Source of the DNA: Saccharopolyspora gloriosae | GTDB taxonomy: Bacteria; Actinomycetota; Actinomycetes; Mycobacteriales; Pseudonocardiaceae | NCBI RefSeq assembly: GCF_022828475.1 | Contig: NZ_CP059557.1 | Location: 6,185,470 to 6,249,469, forward strand | Length of the DNA: 64,000 nt | Direction of reading: 5' to 3' | In this document: piece by piece, positions 1 to 9,232 of the stretch | Layout of the letters: each line of letters starts with the position of its first letter | How positions within the stretch are numbered: position 1 is the stretch's first letter | Made by a program: the position numbers and the translations under genes | Notes under the pieces: generated by a model | Told to the model about the DNA's origin: nothing | Seen by the model: only the letters and a program-made list of their open reading frames with translations | Databases searched by the model: none

Positions 1-895
1 TGAACACCTGCTGGCGCACCACGCGGTCCAGGTCGGTGCGCGGCAGCCCGTACCGCTGGCGCACGAAGGACAACGCGTCCCCACCGGAGATCGTCTGCGG
101 CCCGGCGGGGAACACCGCGCCGGAGTGATCACTGTCGTCCACGGCCTGGTTCAAGCACACGTCCACGCCGCCGACGGCCTTGGTGATCTCGTAGAACCCG
201 AGCAGGTTCACCTCGGCGTAGTGGTCGATGGTCACGCCGGAGAGGTCCTCGATCGTCTCGATGAGGAACTTCTGCCCGGCGGTCCGCGCCTGCTGCTCCT
301 GCTCCCGCGGGTCGGTCACGCCGTCGCTCTCCAACTCCTCGAGGGCGGTCATCCGCTCGGTGTTGTACGCCTCGGTGAGCAGGTGCTTGCCGTGCCCGTT
401 GCCGAGCTGAACCTGCGTGTCGCGGGGGAAGGACACGGCGCTGGCGCGCGCACCGCCGTTGGGGATGCGCATCAGGATCATCGTGTCGGTGAGGTTGCCG
501 CTCTCATCGGTGGTGCGCAGTTCGCGCAGCAACTCCTCCGAGAGCGGATTGCCCTCCGCGTCGGTCCGGCTGTCGTTGCCGACGAGGAGGATGTCCACGG
601 CGCCGTCCGGGGCGCTGACACCGCCACCGATGACATCGCTTTCGGTGATCCCGCCGTTCCAGCCGTTGAGCGTGCTCCACGCGTACGCGCTGGTGCCGAG
701 GATCGCCACGGACAGCAAGGCGATCACCGTGCGGCCGAAGATCCGCCCGGCACGTCGTTTCGGCTCGGGCCTGCGGCGATTCCCGTGATCCGGCGGCGGT
801 ACGACGACGGGGTGGCGGACCGTCGTCTCCTCACCGGGCCGGGACGGCCCCGGAGGGCGAGAGCTCGGGCGCTGCGGTCCTCGTGCACGATCCAC
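1..895 (-). CDS. LCP (LytR-CpsA-Psr) family cell-wall glycopolymer ligase, C-terminus cut by window edge
   Basis: LCP enzymes transfer lipid-linked glycopolymers such as arabinogalactan or teichoic acids onto peptidoglycan outside the membrane. The minus-strand frame shows a basic, Pro/Arg-rich cytoplasmic tail, one membrane helix at about residues 53-73, and then the LCP domain opening with VDILLVGNDSRTD. Further typical blocks are DTMILMRIPNGG with the conserved SFPRD arginine/aspartate, and VGGVDVCLNQAVDDSD. The last visible part is the DALSFVRQRYGLPRTDLDR block, so most of the catalytic domain is present and only the C-terminus is missing. I chose GTG at 895 because an AGGAC sequence lies a few bases upstream. 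It lies downstream of mfd on the same strand, 255 bp apart. The family call is firm; the substrate is unknown. Confidence 0.88.
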   Translation of the reverse strand, partial: MDRARGPQRPSSRPPGPSRPGEETTVRHPVVVPPPDHGNRRRPEPKRRAGRIFGRTVIALLSVAILGTSAYAWSTLNGWNGGITESDVIGGGVSAPDGAVDILLVGNDSRTDAEGNPLSEELLRELRTTDESGNLTDTMILMRIPNGGARASAVSFPRDTQVQLGNGHGKHLLTEAYNTERMTALEELESDGVTDPREQEQQARTAGQKFLIETIEDLSGVTIDHYAEVNLLGFYEITKAVGGVDVCLNQAVDDSDHSGAVFPAGPQTISGGDALSFVRQRYGLPRTDLDRVVRQQVF

Positions 896-993
896 ACCTC
901 GTCCTTTCCCCTACCGGCAGAACCAGGCGACACGTCGATGATTCGGCGAGTCCACCCACCAACTCAGACGCACCACGCAGCCGATGGTTGCCC

Positions 994-1013
994 GGTGGCG
1001 AATCATCGCCACC
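994..1013 (-). terminator. Hairpin between mfd and the LCP gene
   Basis: A perfect 8-bp stem (GGTGGCGA / TCGCCACC) with a 4-nt loop sits in the 255-bp gap downstream of mfd. It has no clear T-run, so it is only a possible terminator. Confidence 0.35.
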
Positions 1014-1150
1014 GATCGGCCGACTCCCGTGGTCCGCGGATCGTGCCGAATCCGGACGGGAGAACGGTCGTCCGCACGTTTCCGCCACCGAACGCATCCT
1101 GATCATGCCCGGCCCGGCGGACCCTCGCCAGCCGCACCGCGGGGAACGGA

Positions 1151-4100
1151 TCAGACGGCGACGGGGCGGCCCGCCAGCGACGTGAGCAGGTCGGCGCACC
1201 AGTCCAGCAGCGCCTCGTCGCGCAACGGCGGTGCTCCGATGCGGCCACCGGCGGCGCCCTCGGTCGGGCGGGGAACCGACACCGTGCGCACCGTCGCCTT
1301 GTACACGGCCTTCGGGTACAGCCGCTTGAGCCGCATCTGCTGCGAGTCGGCCAGTTCCATCGGCGCGACCCGCAACGAGGACCCCTGCAAGGTCACCTCG
1401 GTGACGCCGTGTTCGCGGCACACCTGGCGGAACGCGGCGACCTTGAGCAGCCGTTGCACCGGTTCCGGCAGCGGGCCGTAGCGGTCCTCCAGTTCGGCGC
1501 GCACCGCGTCCAACTCGGCTTGATCACCGGCGGCGGCGATCTTGCGGTAGCCCTCCAGCCGCAGCCGCTCACCCGGCACGTAGTCGTGCGGAATGTGCGC
1601 GTCCACCGGCAGATCCACCCGCACCTCGGCCAATTCTCGTTCCAGGTCACCGGTCTCGGCACCCGCGTGCTGCTTGAACGCCTCGACGGCCTCGCCGACC
1701 AGCCGCACGTACAGGTCGAAGCCGACGCCCGCGATGTGCCCGGACTGCTCGGCGCCGAGGATGTTGCCCGCGCCGCGGATCTCCAGGTCCTTCATGGCGA
1801 CGGCCATGCCCGCGCCCAGTTCCGAGTTCTGCGCGATCGTCGCGAGCCGGTCGTGCGCCGTGTCGGTGAGCGGTTTCTCGCCGGGGTACAGGAAGTACGC
1901 GTAGCCGCGTTCCCGCGCGCGCCCGACGCGGCCGCGCAGCTGGTGCAGCTGGGAGAGCCCGAGCATGTCGGAGCGCTCCACGATCAGCGTGTTCGCGTTC
2001 GAGATGTCCAGCCCGGTCTCGACGATCGTGGTGCACACCAGCACGTCGTGCTCGCGTTCCCAGAAACCCTGGATGATCTTCTCCAGGCGCTCCTCGTTCA
2101 TCTGCCCGTGCGCCGTGACGATCCGCGCCTCCGGCACGAGTTCGCGCAGCTGGCGAGCCGCCTTCTCGATGGTCGACACCCTGTTGTGCACGAAGAACAC
2201 CTGGCCGTCGCGCAGCAGTTCGCGGCGGATCGCCGCCCCCACCTGCTTCTGGTCGTAGGCGCCGACGTAGGTGAGCACCGGGTGCCGTTCCTCCGGCGGG
2301 GTCAGGATCGTGGACATCTCGCGGATGCCCGCCATGCTCATCTCCAGCGTCCGCGGGATGGGCGTCGCCGACATCGTCAGCACGTCCACGTGGGTGCGCA
2401 GCGCCTTGATGTGCTCCTTGTGCTCAACGCCGAACCGCTGCTCCTCGTCGACGATCACCAGGCCGAGGTCCTTGTAGCGGACGCCGGTCTGCAGCAGCCG
2501 GTGCGTGCCGATCACGATGTCCACCGAGCCGTCGGCGAGGCCCTGCACGGTCTGCTCCGACTCCCGCGGATCGGTGAACCGGGACAGGCCCTTGATCGTC
2601 ACCGGGAACGAACGCATCCGGTCGGCGAAGGTGTTCAGGTGCTGCTGCGCCAGCAGCGTCGTCGGCACCAGCACCGCGACCTGCTTGCCGTCCTGCACGG
2701 CCTTGAACGCGGCGCGCACCGCGATCTCCGTCTTGCCGTAGCCCACGTCGCCGCAGATCACCCGGTCCATCGGAACGGGCCGCTGCATGTCCGACTTGGC
2801 CTCGTCGATCGCGGCCATCTGATCACCGGTCTCGGTGTACGGGAAGGCGTCCTCCAGTTCCCGCTGCCACGGGGTGTCCGCGCCGAACGCGTGGCCGGGG
2901 GCGGACTGGCGCGCGGCGTAGAGCTGCACCAGCTCGGCGGCGATCTCCTTGACCGCCTTGCGCGCCTTGGCCTTCGTGTTCTTCCAGTCGGAACCGCCGA
3001 GCTTGTTCAGCGCGGGGAGTTCGCCGCCGACGTAGCGGGATACCTCGTCGAGCTGGTCGGTGGGCACGAACAGCCGGTCGCCGGGCTGGCCGCGTTTGCT
3101 GGAGGCGTACTCCAGCACCAGGTATTCGCGGGTAGCCCCGCCGACGGTGCGCTGCACCATCTCCACGTACTTGCCGATGCCGTGCTGCTCGTGCACCACG
3201 AAGTCACCGGCCTTCAGCGCCAGCGGGTCCACGGCGTTGCGCCGCCGCGACGGCATCCGCCGCATGTCCTTTGTGGACGTACCGCCGCGACCGCCGGTCA
3301 GGTCGGTCTCGGTGAGCACCACCAGACCCACCCCGGGCGCGGCGAAACCGTCCTCCAGGTCCCCGCGCACCACCGTGATCACGCCGGTCTCCGGCGTCGC
3401 CCCGATTCCCTCGGTGGCGTGCTGCACCGGCAGGTCACCATCCCGGAACTGCTGCACCGCGCGCTGCGCCGTGCCCTGCCCCGGCACCACCAGCACGGCG
3501 GCCCCACCGGACGCGGTGTGAGCGCGCAGGTCTGCGAACGCGCGCTCCACCTCACCGCGGTACGCCTCGACCTGCTTGAGGCCCAGGTGCACCACCCCGT
3601 GGTCCTCGCTGTCGCTGCTGAGCTGGGACAGCGTCCACCACGGCAGACCGATCTCCCTGGTGCGCTCGGCGACCTCCGCGAGCCCCCGGTACGCCGAAGC
3701 GCCCAGGTCGATGGGGGCCTTGCCGCCGTCGGCGGCGACCATCCAGGACGCCTCCAGGAATTCCTGGCCGGTGCGCACCAAGTCCGCGGCCCGCGCCCGC
3801 ACCTTCTCCGGATCGGACAGCAGCACGTGGGTGCCGTCCGGGACGAGTTCGGTGAGCAGCCGCATCTCCCCCGCGCACAGCGCCGGGATCAACGCCTCCA
3901 TGCCCTCGACCGCGGCACCGCCTGCGATCTTGCCGAGCATCTCCGCGAGCTGCGCGTCGGCCGTGTGCTCCCGGGCGAGCTCCTCGGCGCGCTCCGCCAC
4001 CTCCGGCGTGATCAGCAGTTCGCGGCAGGCCGGGGCGTAGAGCGAGGTGTCCGAGGCGTCCGGCAGGGACCGCTGGTCGGCCACCGAGAACGGGCGGATC

Positions 4101-4768
4101 TCGGTGACCTCGTCACCCCAGAACTCCACCCGCAACGGGTGCTCCACGGTCGGCGGGAACACGTCCACGATGCCGCCGCGCACCGCGAACTCGCCGCGCT
4201 TCTCCACCATGTCGACGCGGCTGTAGGCGAGGCCGGCGAGCCGTTCCACCAGCTGCTCGAAGTCGTGCTCGTCGCCCAGTGCGAGCCGCACCGGCGCGAG
4301 CTCGCCCAAGCCCGGCGCGATCGGCTGAATCAGGCTGCGCACCGTCGTCACCAGCACCCGGATCGGGCCTTCGGCGTGCTCCTCGGGATGCGCGAGCCTG
4401 CGCAGCACCGCGAGCCTGCGCCCCACGGTGTCCGCGCGCGGGGAGAGCCGCTCGTGGGGCAGCGTCTCCCAGGACGGCAGCACCGCCACCCCGTCCGGGC
4501 CGATCAGGTCTTCCAGCGCCGCCGCCGTCTCCTCGGCCTCCCGGCCGGTGGCGGTCACCAGCAGGACCGGCGCGGCCGCACCGGAGTCCGCGGCGAGCAC
4601 CGCGGCGGCCAGCGGGCGCGCGGCGACCGGGCCTTCCAGCGCCAGGTGGGGGCGCCCCGCCGACGACACCACTCGGCGGAACGTCTCCTCCCGCAGCAGC
4701 GCGTCGAGCAGCCCGTGCAACACGGCCGGAGCCGCATCCGTCGCCGTGGCAGGACCAGCCTGGGTCAT
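1151..4768 (-). CDS. mfd: Transcription-repair coupling factor Mfd
   Basis: Mfd is an ATP-dependent translocase that removes RNA polymerase stalled at DNA lesions and recruits UvrA. The 1205-residue protein has the full family length. It shows the UvrB-like N-terminal module, then the RNA-polymerase-interacting CarD-like domain ([18 protein letters not shown]). The translocase motor follows with Walker [15 protein letters not shown], the DEEQ box [10 protein letters not shown] and motif [16 protein letters not shown], then the C-terminal TRCF domain. I start at ATG 4768 ([11 protein letters not shown]), preceded by GAGGGA; an in-frame start 13 codons upstream is less likely. It diverges from the sugar dehydrogenase gene. 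As in M. tuberculosis, it lies near glmU and prs. Confidence 0.97.
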   Translation of the reverse strand: MTQAGPATATDAAPAVLHGLLDALLREETFRRVVSSAGRPHLALEGPVAARPLAAAVLAADSGAAAPVLLVTATGREAEETAAALEDLIGPDGVAVLPSWETLPHERLSPRADTVGRRLAVLRRLAHPEEHAEGPIRVLVTTVRSLIQPIAPGLGELAPVRLALGDEHDFEQLVERLAGLAYSRVDMVEKRGEFAVRGGIVDVFPPTVEHPLRVEFWGDEVTEIRPFSVADQRSLPDASDTSLYAPACRELLITPEVAERAEELAREHTADAQLAEMLGKIAGGAAVEGMEALIPALCAGEMRLLTELVPDGTHVLLSDPEKVRARAADLVRTGQEFLEASWMVAADGGKAPIDLGASAYRGLAEVAERTREIGLPWWTLSQLSSDSEDHGVVHLGLKQVEAYRGEVERAFADLRAHTASGGAAVLVVPGQGTAQRAVQQFRDGDLPVQHATEGIGATPETGVITVVRGDLEDGFAAPGVGLVVLTETDLTGGRGGTSTKDMRRMPSRRRNAVDPLALKAGDFVVHEQHGIGKYVEMVQRTVGGATREYLVLEYASSKRGQPGDRLFVPTDQLDEVSRYVGGELPALNKLGGSDWKNTKAKARKAVKEIAAELVQLYAARQSAPGHAFGADTPWQRELEDAFPYTETGDQMAAIDEAKSDMQRPVPMDRVICGDVGYGKTEIAVRAAFKAVQDGKQVAVLVPTTLLAQQHLNTFADRMRSFPVTIKGLSRFTDPRESEQTVQGLADGSVDIVIGTHRLLQTGVRYKDLGLVIVDEEQRFGVEHKEHIKALRTHVDVLTMSATPIPRTLEMSMAGIREMSTILTPPEERHPVLTYVGAYDQKQVGAAIRRELLRDGQVFFVHNRVSTIEKAARQLRELVPEARIVTAHGQMNEERLEKIIQGFWEREHDVLVCTTIVETGLDISNANTLIVERSDMLGLSQLHQLRGRVGRARERGYAYFLYPGEKPLTDTAHDRLATIAQNSELGAGMAVAMKDLEIRGAGNILGAEQSGHIAGVGFDLYVRLVGEAVEAFKQHAGAETGDLERELAEVRVDLPVDAHIPHDYVPGERLRLEGYRKIAAAGDQAELDAVRAELEDRYGPLPEPVQRLLKVAAFRQVCREHGVTEVTLQGSSLRVAPMELADSQQMRLKRLYPKAVYKATVRTVSVPRPTEGAAGGRIGAPPLRDEALLDWCADLLTSLAGRPVAV

Positions 4769-5034
4769 CGCAATCCCTCGCACCGAGAAAACATCGGAAA
4801 CGCGCACAGACCCGTCCCCGGGACGACAGCTTCCAGGTCCGCAGGCCGAGCCGGCTCACGGCCGGTCGCCGGGCGACCGCTCGCGACCGGTCCGCCCCAG
4901 GCGGACCACGGACCGATACCGGGTGACGGGAGTCCGTTCCAGCCTACGACTCCGCACCGACAGCGTCCGGTCGCCCCGCGCCCGCTGCGCCGAGAGGACC
5001 ACTCGCGGTGGCCGGGCAGTGTCACACTGTGGTG

Positions 5035-6222
5035 ATGCGCGCTTGTCGAGTCGCCGCCATCGCCCTGATCACCGTGCTCACGGCATGCGGTGCCCCGGAC
5101 GGAGCGCCTCCCGCGCCGAACACGAGGGCACCCGACCCGGTGCAGTCGACGCTGCGGGTCGAAGTGCTCGGCCGCGGCCTCGAACACCCGTGGGACATCG
5201 GGTTCCTGCCCGACGGCACCACGCTGATCACGCAACGTCCCGGCCGGTTCGCACTGCTGGCCGACACCAGCCCCGGCGCGCAGATCCGCCCGGTGCGAGC
5301 GGACCTCGACGACGTGCTCGCCGAAGGCGAAGGCGGCCTGCTGGGCCTGCTCGTGCACCCGGACTTCGCCACCAGCAGACGGTTCGTCACCTGCCAGACG
5401 CACCAGGAGGCGGGCCGGGCCGTGGACGTGCGGCTGGTGACCTGGCGGCTCGCCGACGACGGCGGCAGCGCCGAACGCGTCGGCGAACCACTGCTGACCG
5501 GCCTGCCGGTGAACGCGAGCGGCAGGCACTCCGGATGCCGCCCGACCCTGGCCGAGGACGGCTCACTGCTGGTCACCACCGGCGACGCCGCCGAGCCGGG
5601 CGCCGCGCAGGACCGCACCGGACTCGGCGGCAAGGTCCTGCGGATGGATCTGCGCACGGGCGAGCCGTTGCCGGGAAATCCGTTCCTCGACTCGCCGGAC
5701 CCGGCCGAACGGCTGATCTTCAGCTACGGGCACCGCAACCCGCAGGGCATCGCACCGCGACCCGGTGGGCAGGTGCTCGTCGCCGAGCACGGCCCGGAAT
5801 CCGACGACGAGATCAACCTGCTGCGGGCGGGCGGCAACTACGGCTGGGACCCGTCGCGCGGCGGAAGCTCGGACTCCTACGACGAGTCGGTGCCGATGAC
5901 GGATCTCCGGCGGTTCCCGGACGCGGTGCCCGCGGGGTGGTCCTCGGGCCGCTCGACGGAGGCGGTGTGCGCGGCGACGCTGCTCACCGGGCCGCAGTGG
6001 GGCCGGTTCGACGGGATGCTCGCGGTCACCGCGCTGAAGGGTTCGAAGCTGCTGCTGTTCGGCCTCGGCCCGGACGGGAAAGTGCGGGAGGTGCTGGTGC
6101 CACCGGAACTCGACGGCCTGCACGGACGGCTGCGCGCCGCACGCCAAGGACCCGACGGCGCCCTCTACGTCACCACGTCCAACGGCACCGACGACCGAAT
6201 CCTCCGCATCACCTCGGCGTGA
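5035..6222 (+). CDS. Secreted lipoprotein, PQQ-dependent glucose/sorbosone dehydrogenase family
   Basis: This 395-residue protein belongs to the GSDH family of six-bladed beta-propeller enzymes that oxidise sugars, often with PQQ. The N-terminus is a lipoprotein signal with lipobox LTAC (Cys about residue 17), so it should be anchored outside the membrane. Family blocks visible are HPWDIGFLPDGTTLITQRPG, EGGLLGLLVHPDF, the catalytic-histidine region HSGCRPTLAEDGSLLVTTGD, GKVLRMDLRTGEPLPGNPF, YGHRNPQGIA and AEHGPESDDEINLLRAGGNY. ATG 5035 directly begins the signal peptide; there is no clear ribosome-binding site, so it may be leaderless. Whether it really uses PQQ cannot be told, as no PQQ synthesis genes are nearby. 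It converges with the Uma2 gene, leaving 3 bp between them. Confidence 0.85.
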   Translation: MRACRVAAIALITVLTACGAPDGAPPAPNTRAPDPVQSTLRVEVLGRGLEHPWDIGFLPDGTTLITQRPGRFALLADTSPGAQIRPVRADLDDVLAEGEGGLLGLLVHPDFATSRRFVTCQTHQEAGRAVDVRLVTWRLADDGGSAERVGEPLLTGLPVNASGRHSGCRPTLAEDGSLLVTTGDAAEPGAAQDRTGLGGKVLRMDLRTGEPLPGNPFLDSPDPAERLIFSYGHRNPQGIAPRPGGQVLVAEHGPESDDEINLLRAGGNYGWDPSRGGSSDSYDESVPMTDLRRFPDAVPAGWSSGRSTEAVCAATLLTGPQWGRFDGMLAVTALKGSKLLLFGLGPDGKVREVLVPPELDGLHGRLRAARQGPDGALYVTTSNGTDDRILRITSA

Positions 6223-6225
6223 GGA

Positions 6226-6822
6226 TCACGCCTTGCCGAGAGCCAAGTCGTACAGCCGGTCCACATCGAGGTCGACCGGAACGGGCGCAGCCTTGACTGT
6301 GACAGGGCTACCGGACTCCACAACGCAGGATTTGGTGTAGACCCCGTTCGCCAGTTCAAAGCACAAGATCGTTGGCGGCTCGCCTGGGATCGGTTCGACC
6401 CGCCAGTAGAACGGGACACCTGCTTGCGCGTAAGCAGCAGGTTTGATCACGCGATCGTTTCTGCGCGTTCGCGGAGAAACGATCTCAACGGCGAGAAGCA
6501 CTTCCATTGCTTCGACCTGGATCGTTCCGTCGTCCTGAGCCCGAAGCACGCTGATGTCCGGGACGAATCCCATTCCTTTGAACAGACTGACCCCGAGTCC
6601 GTTCTTCGGAATGAGATCCGATCGCCCTTCCGCACGCAAAGCCTGGCGCAGCACGAGCCATAGTTCCTCGTTCAAACCTTGCTGGACATAGCTGGGCGCG
6701 GGAGCCACCTGGAAATGTCCGCCAATCAACTCCACCCGGTTGCCGTCCGGGTCGTGTTCGAGCGACTCCCAGTCGGCCAGCGTGAACGGCGGGCCGCTAG
6801 CGTACGCGAGTGCACTACTCAT
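6226..6822 (-). CDS. Uma2 family (DUF820) PD-(D/E)XK nuclease-like protein
   Basis: The 198-residue protein matches the Uma2/DUF820 family, which has a restriction-endonuclease-like fold; the biological role of the family is not settled. Family features are the opening FTLADWESLEHDPDGNRVEL with the conserved glutamate, the central FVPDISVL strand with the catalytic-type aspartate, and LLAVEIVSPRTRRND carrying the second acidic residue and SP/R motif. KPAAYAQAGVPFYWRVEP follows. I start at ATG 6822 (MSSALAYASG); an upstream in-frame ATG adds ten residues. Base composition is less GC-rich than in the neighbours, which fits a mobile or recently acquired gene. No toxin or methylase partner is adjacent. 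Confidence 0.85.
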   Translation of the reverse strand: MSSALAYASGPPFTLADWESLEHDPDGNRVELIGGHFQVAPAPSYVQQGLNEELWLVLRQALRAEGRSDLIPKNGLGVSLFKGMGFVPDISVLRAQDDGTIQVEAMEVLLAVEIVSPRTRRNDRVIKPAAYAQAGVPFYWRVEPIPGEPPTILCFELANGVYTKSCVVESGSPVTVKAAPVPVDLDVDRLYDLALGKA

Positions 6823-6952
6823 AGTGTCATCATCACCGCACACCGTGATCACCCCATGTCGGCGCGGCCAATATGCTTGATATTACGCACTTGTTCGCCG
6901 CCTGACAGATCAACGCGGCCGCCCGAACAGCAGGCGAGCTTCGACCTGCCCG

Positions 6953-7624
6953 TCAGCGCCAGCTGCCGAGCTTCGGCTTGTGCTCCAAGTGGGAGAGGCC
7001 GTTCCAGGCGATGTTGACCAGGTGCGCGGCGACCTCGTCCTTCTTCGGCTTGCGCGCCTCCAGCCACCACTGGCCGACCAGCGCCACCATGCCCACCAGC
7101 GCCTGGCTGTAGAGCGGAGCCAGCTTCGCGTCGTAGCCCTTCGCGGTGAACTGGAGTCCGAGGATGTGCTCGACCTGGCTGGCGATGTCGTTGAGCAGCG
7201 ACGAGAACGTGCCCGTCGTGCTGGCCACCGGGGAGTCGCGGACGAGGATGCGGAATCCGTCGGTGGAGGTGTCGATGTACTCCAGCAACGCCCCCGCGGC
7301 CTGCTCCAGCAGCGCCCGGGGATGCCCGGCCGACAACGCCGAGACCATCGAGTCGAGCAGCGCGCGCATCTCCCGGTCGACCACGACCGCGTAGATGCCC
7401 TCTTTGCCGCCGAAGTGCTCGTAGACGACCGGCTTGGACACACCGGCCCGGTGCGCGATCTCCTCGATCGAGGCGGCTTCGAAGCCCTTCTCGGCGAACA
7501 GCGCCCTGGCCACATCGAGCAGCTGCTGCCGCCGTTCCTCACCGGTCATCCGGACTCGGGCCGTGCGCGCCGAACGGCGCCTCGTCTCCGAGTCCGGGGA
7601 GCTGCGCCTACGCCGTCCCGCCAC
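6953..7624 (-). CDS. TetR/AcrR family transcriptional regulator
   Basis: A 223-residue TetR-type repressor. After a basic N-terminal extension rich in Arg, the helix-turn-helix is clear at about residues 27-75: RRQQLLDVARALFAEKGFEA, then ASIEEIAHRAGVSKPVVYEHFGGKEGIY. The rest is the ligand/dimer domain, with SSLLNDIASQVEHILG among its helices. It lies downstream of, and on the same strand as, the acyl desaturase gene, with a terminator hairpin between them. The two may form a regulator/target pair: a paired palindrome occurs upstream of the desaturase. This link is inference; the ligand is unknown, though acyl-CoA would fit such a pair. Confidence 0.9.
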   Translation of the reverse strand: MAGRRRRSSPDSETRRRSARTARVRMTGEERRQQLLDVARALFAEKGFEAASIEEIAHRAGVSKPVVYEHFGGKEGIYAVVVDREMRALLDSMVSALSAGHPRALLEQAAGALLEYIDTSTDGFRILVRDSPVASTTGTFSSLLNDIASQVEHILGLQFTAKGYDAKLAPLYSQALVGMVALVGQWWLEARKPKKDEVAAHLVNIAWNGLSHLEHKPKLGSWR

Positions 7625-7719
7625 GCCGCCACCCTATCCGTGCGGGCCGGGTGCGAACTGCCCGGATCGCCGCGCAGGTCGTGAGAGATTTTCCGCCGCC
7701 GCGGACCCACCGACGTGAA

Positions 7720-7762
7720 ACGGCCCCGGCCCGCACAGCAGTGCTGCGCGAGCCGGGGCCGT
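7720..7762 (-). terminator. Terminator-like hairpin after the desaturase gene
   Basis: Arms ACGGCCCCGGC (7720-7730) and GCCGGGGCCGT (7752-7762) are perfectly complementary over 11 bp. They lie between the 3' end of the desaturase gene and the start of the TetR gene on the minus strand. There is no long T-run. Confidence 0.7.
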
Positions 7763-7816
7763 CGCGAAACGCGTGCGCCGCAGCGCCGCCCGATCTTCCC
7801 CCACCTAGCCGAAACG

Positions 7817-8785
7817 TCAGCCCTTGTAGTCGGTGACCGCGATCCGAGCCAGGCGCTTGTCGTTCGGCCAGCGGACCTTCCAGGCCCAGCCGGCCTTCTC
7901 GAAGAACCAGATCACCCGCGCCGAGATGTCCAGCTGTCCGCGCAGCACACCGTGCCGGGCGCAGGTCGGGTCGGCGTGGTGGGAGTTGTGCCAGGACTCG
8001 CCGAACGACACGATCGCCAGCGGCCAGAAGTTCGCCGCCTTGTCGCGGCTCTTGAACGGGCGCTCACCGATCATGTGGCAGATCGAGTTCACCGACCACG
8101 TGATGTGGTGCAGCAGCGACACCCGGACCAGCCCGGCCCAGAAGAAACCGGTCAGCGCGCCCCACCAGGACCAGGTCAGCAGGCCGCCGAGCACGGCGGG
8201 CAGCGCCAGGCTCAGCACCGTCCACAGCACGAACAGGTTGTTCAGGCGGACCAGCCGGTCCTCCTTGTGCAGGTCCGGCGCGAACCGCTCCTCGTTGGTC
8301 ATGTCGCGGTCGAACAGCCAACCCATGTGCGCGTGCCAGAAGCCCTTGGCCAGCGCCCCCGGGGTGCTGCCGAAGCGCCACGGCGAGTGCGGGTCGCCCT
8401 CGCGGTCCGAGTAGGCGTGGTGCCGACGGTGATCGGCCACCCAGGTGATCACCGGACCCTGCAGGGACGTCATGCCCGCGATGGCCAGCGTGGCGCGCAC
8501 CGGCCAGTTGGACTTGAACGATCCGTGCGTGAACAAGCGGTGGAACCCGACGGTCACGCCGAGGCCGCTGAACACGTAGAAGAAGGCCGCGAGGCCGACG
8601 TCCACCCAGCCCAAGCCCCAGCCCCAGGCGAACGGGATCGCCGCGACCAGCGCGATGCACGGGATCAGGACGAACGCGTAGACGAGGAACTGGGCGAGCC
8701 TGGGCCGGGTGCCCGCGGTCAGCGGTTTCGGCCCGGCGGACTCGGCTCCGGAAGCGTCGGGAGCAACGTCGGTCGCTGCGGTCAT
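7817..8785 (-). CDS. Acyl-CoA/fatty acid delta-9 desaturase (membrane di-iron)
   Basis: The 322-residue membrane enzyme introduces a double bond into acyl chains, keeping the membrane fluid. The three histidine boxes that bind the di-iron centre are present: HRLFTH, DHRRHH and WHNSHH. They are separated by pairs of hydrophobic helices (FLVYAFVLIPCIALVAAIPF near the N-terminus, then two more near the middle), the topology of the DesA3/stearoyl-CoA desaturase group. The start is ATG 8785 (MTAATDVAPD). An upstream in-frame start in the longer frame lacks support and would run toward the operator region. A double palindrome 77-103 bp upstream is the likely control site, possibly for the TetR protein encoded next to it. 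An electron-donating reductase is not encoded nearby. Confidence 0.93.
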   Translation of the reverse strand: MTAATDVAPDASGAESAGPKPLTAGTRPRLAQFLVYAFVLIPCIALVAAIPFAWGWGLGWVDVGLAAFFYVFSGLGVTVGFHRLFTHGSFKSNWPVRATLAIAGMTSLQGPVITWVADHRRHHAYSDREGDPHSPWRFGSTPGALAKGFWHAHMGWLFDRDMTNEERFAPDLHKEDRLVRLNNLFVLWTVLSLALPAVLGGLLTWSWWGALTGFFWAGLVRVSLLHHITWSVNSICHMIGERPFKSRDKAANFWPLAIVSFGESWHNSHHADPTCARHGVLRGQLDISARVIWFFEKAGWAWKVRWPNDKRLARIAVTDYKG

Positions 8786-8861
8786 AAGCACTACCTCAAC
8801 TGGGTCAGGTGGTGGAAATCGATCGGCATGGCCGGGAATTCGGCGTCGACCCCGCATATCC

Positions 8862-8888
8862 TACGGGACCGTAACCTACGCCAGCGTA
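8862..8888. promoter_or_regulatory. Two tandem palindromes upstream of the desaturase gene (putative operator)
   Basis: TACGG-GA-CCGTA (8862-8873) is followed after 3 bp by TACGC-CA-GCGTA (8877-8888). Both have 5-bp arms and a 2-bp centre, and the centres are 15 bp apart. The second extends to AACCTACGC/GCGTAAGTT with one mismatch. This looks like a site for one or two dimers of a TetR-type regulator controlling the desaturase. Confidence 0.7.
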
Positions 8889-9109
8889 AGTTGGTGGATG
8901 CACAATCGTCACCCCCCGGCGGCGGAAACGCGGCGTGTCGCGACGTCCGGGCGTGTCCGAATCGCCGTTCTCGGTCGCCGCTCTCGATCATTCGGGTACC
9001 CGTGAGAACGATCACGCTGGACGGGCATGCCACGATGTCGACTGGGCGGACACGGGCGGCCGGCGTGGCGGTAAGCTCTGTCGCCGGGTCCGCGGACCAC
9101 ATCGCCCGA

Positions 9110-9180
9110 TCCGCCGTGGTGTAAAGGCAGCACCTCAGATTTTGGTTCTGATGGTCCAGGTTCGAGTCCTGGCGGCGGAG
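9110..9180 (+). tRNA. tRNA-Gln (anticodon TTG)
   Basis: The cloverleaf folds from the sequence: acceptor TCCGCCG pairs with CGGCGGA, the anticodon stem is TCAGA/TCTGA around loop TTTTGGT (anticodon TTG), and the T arm contains GGTTCGAGTCC. The discriminator base is G and CCA is not encoded. A possible -10 (TAAGCT) lies about 33 bp upstream. Confidence 0.95.
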
Positions 9181-9232
9181 CAGCGGTCCCGCGGGCGAAC
9201 CCGGTACGACGAGCTCACGGCACGACGAGCCC

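Noticed and set aside
1409-5035. A 1208-codon open frame on the plus strand antisense to mfd
   Set aside because: The translation is His/Arg/Val-rich without any domain; it is a shadow of the GC-rich third-position bias of mfd.
6226-6822. Restriction or defence system around the Uma2-like gene
   Set aside because: No methylase, helicase or toxin partner is adjacent; Uma2 proteins are often solitary.
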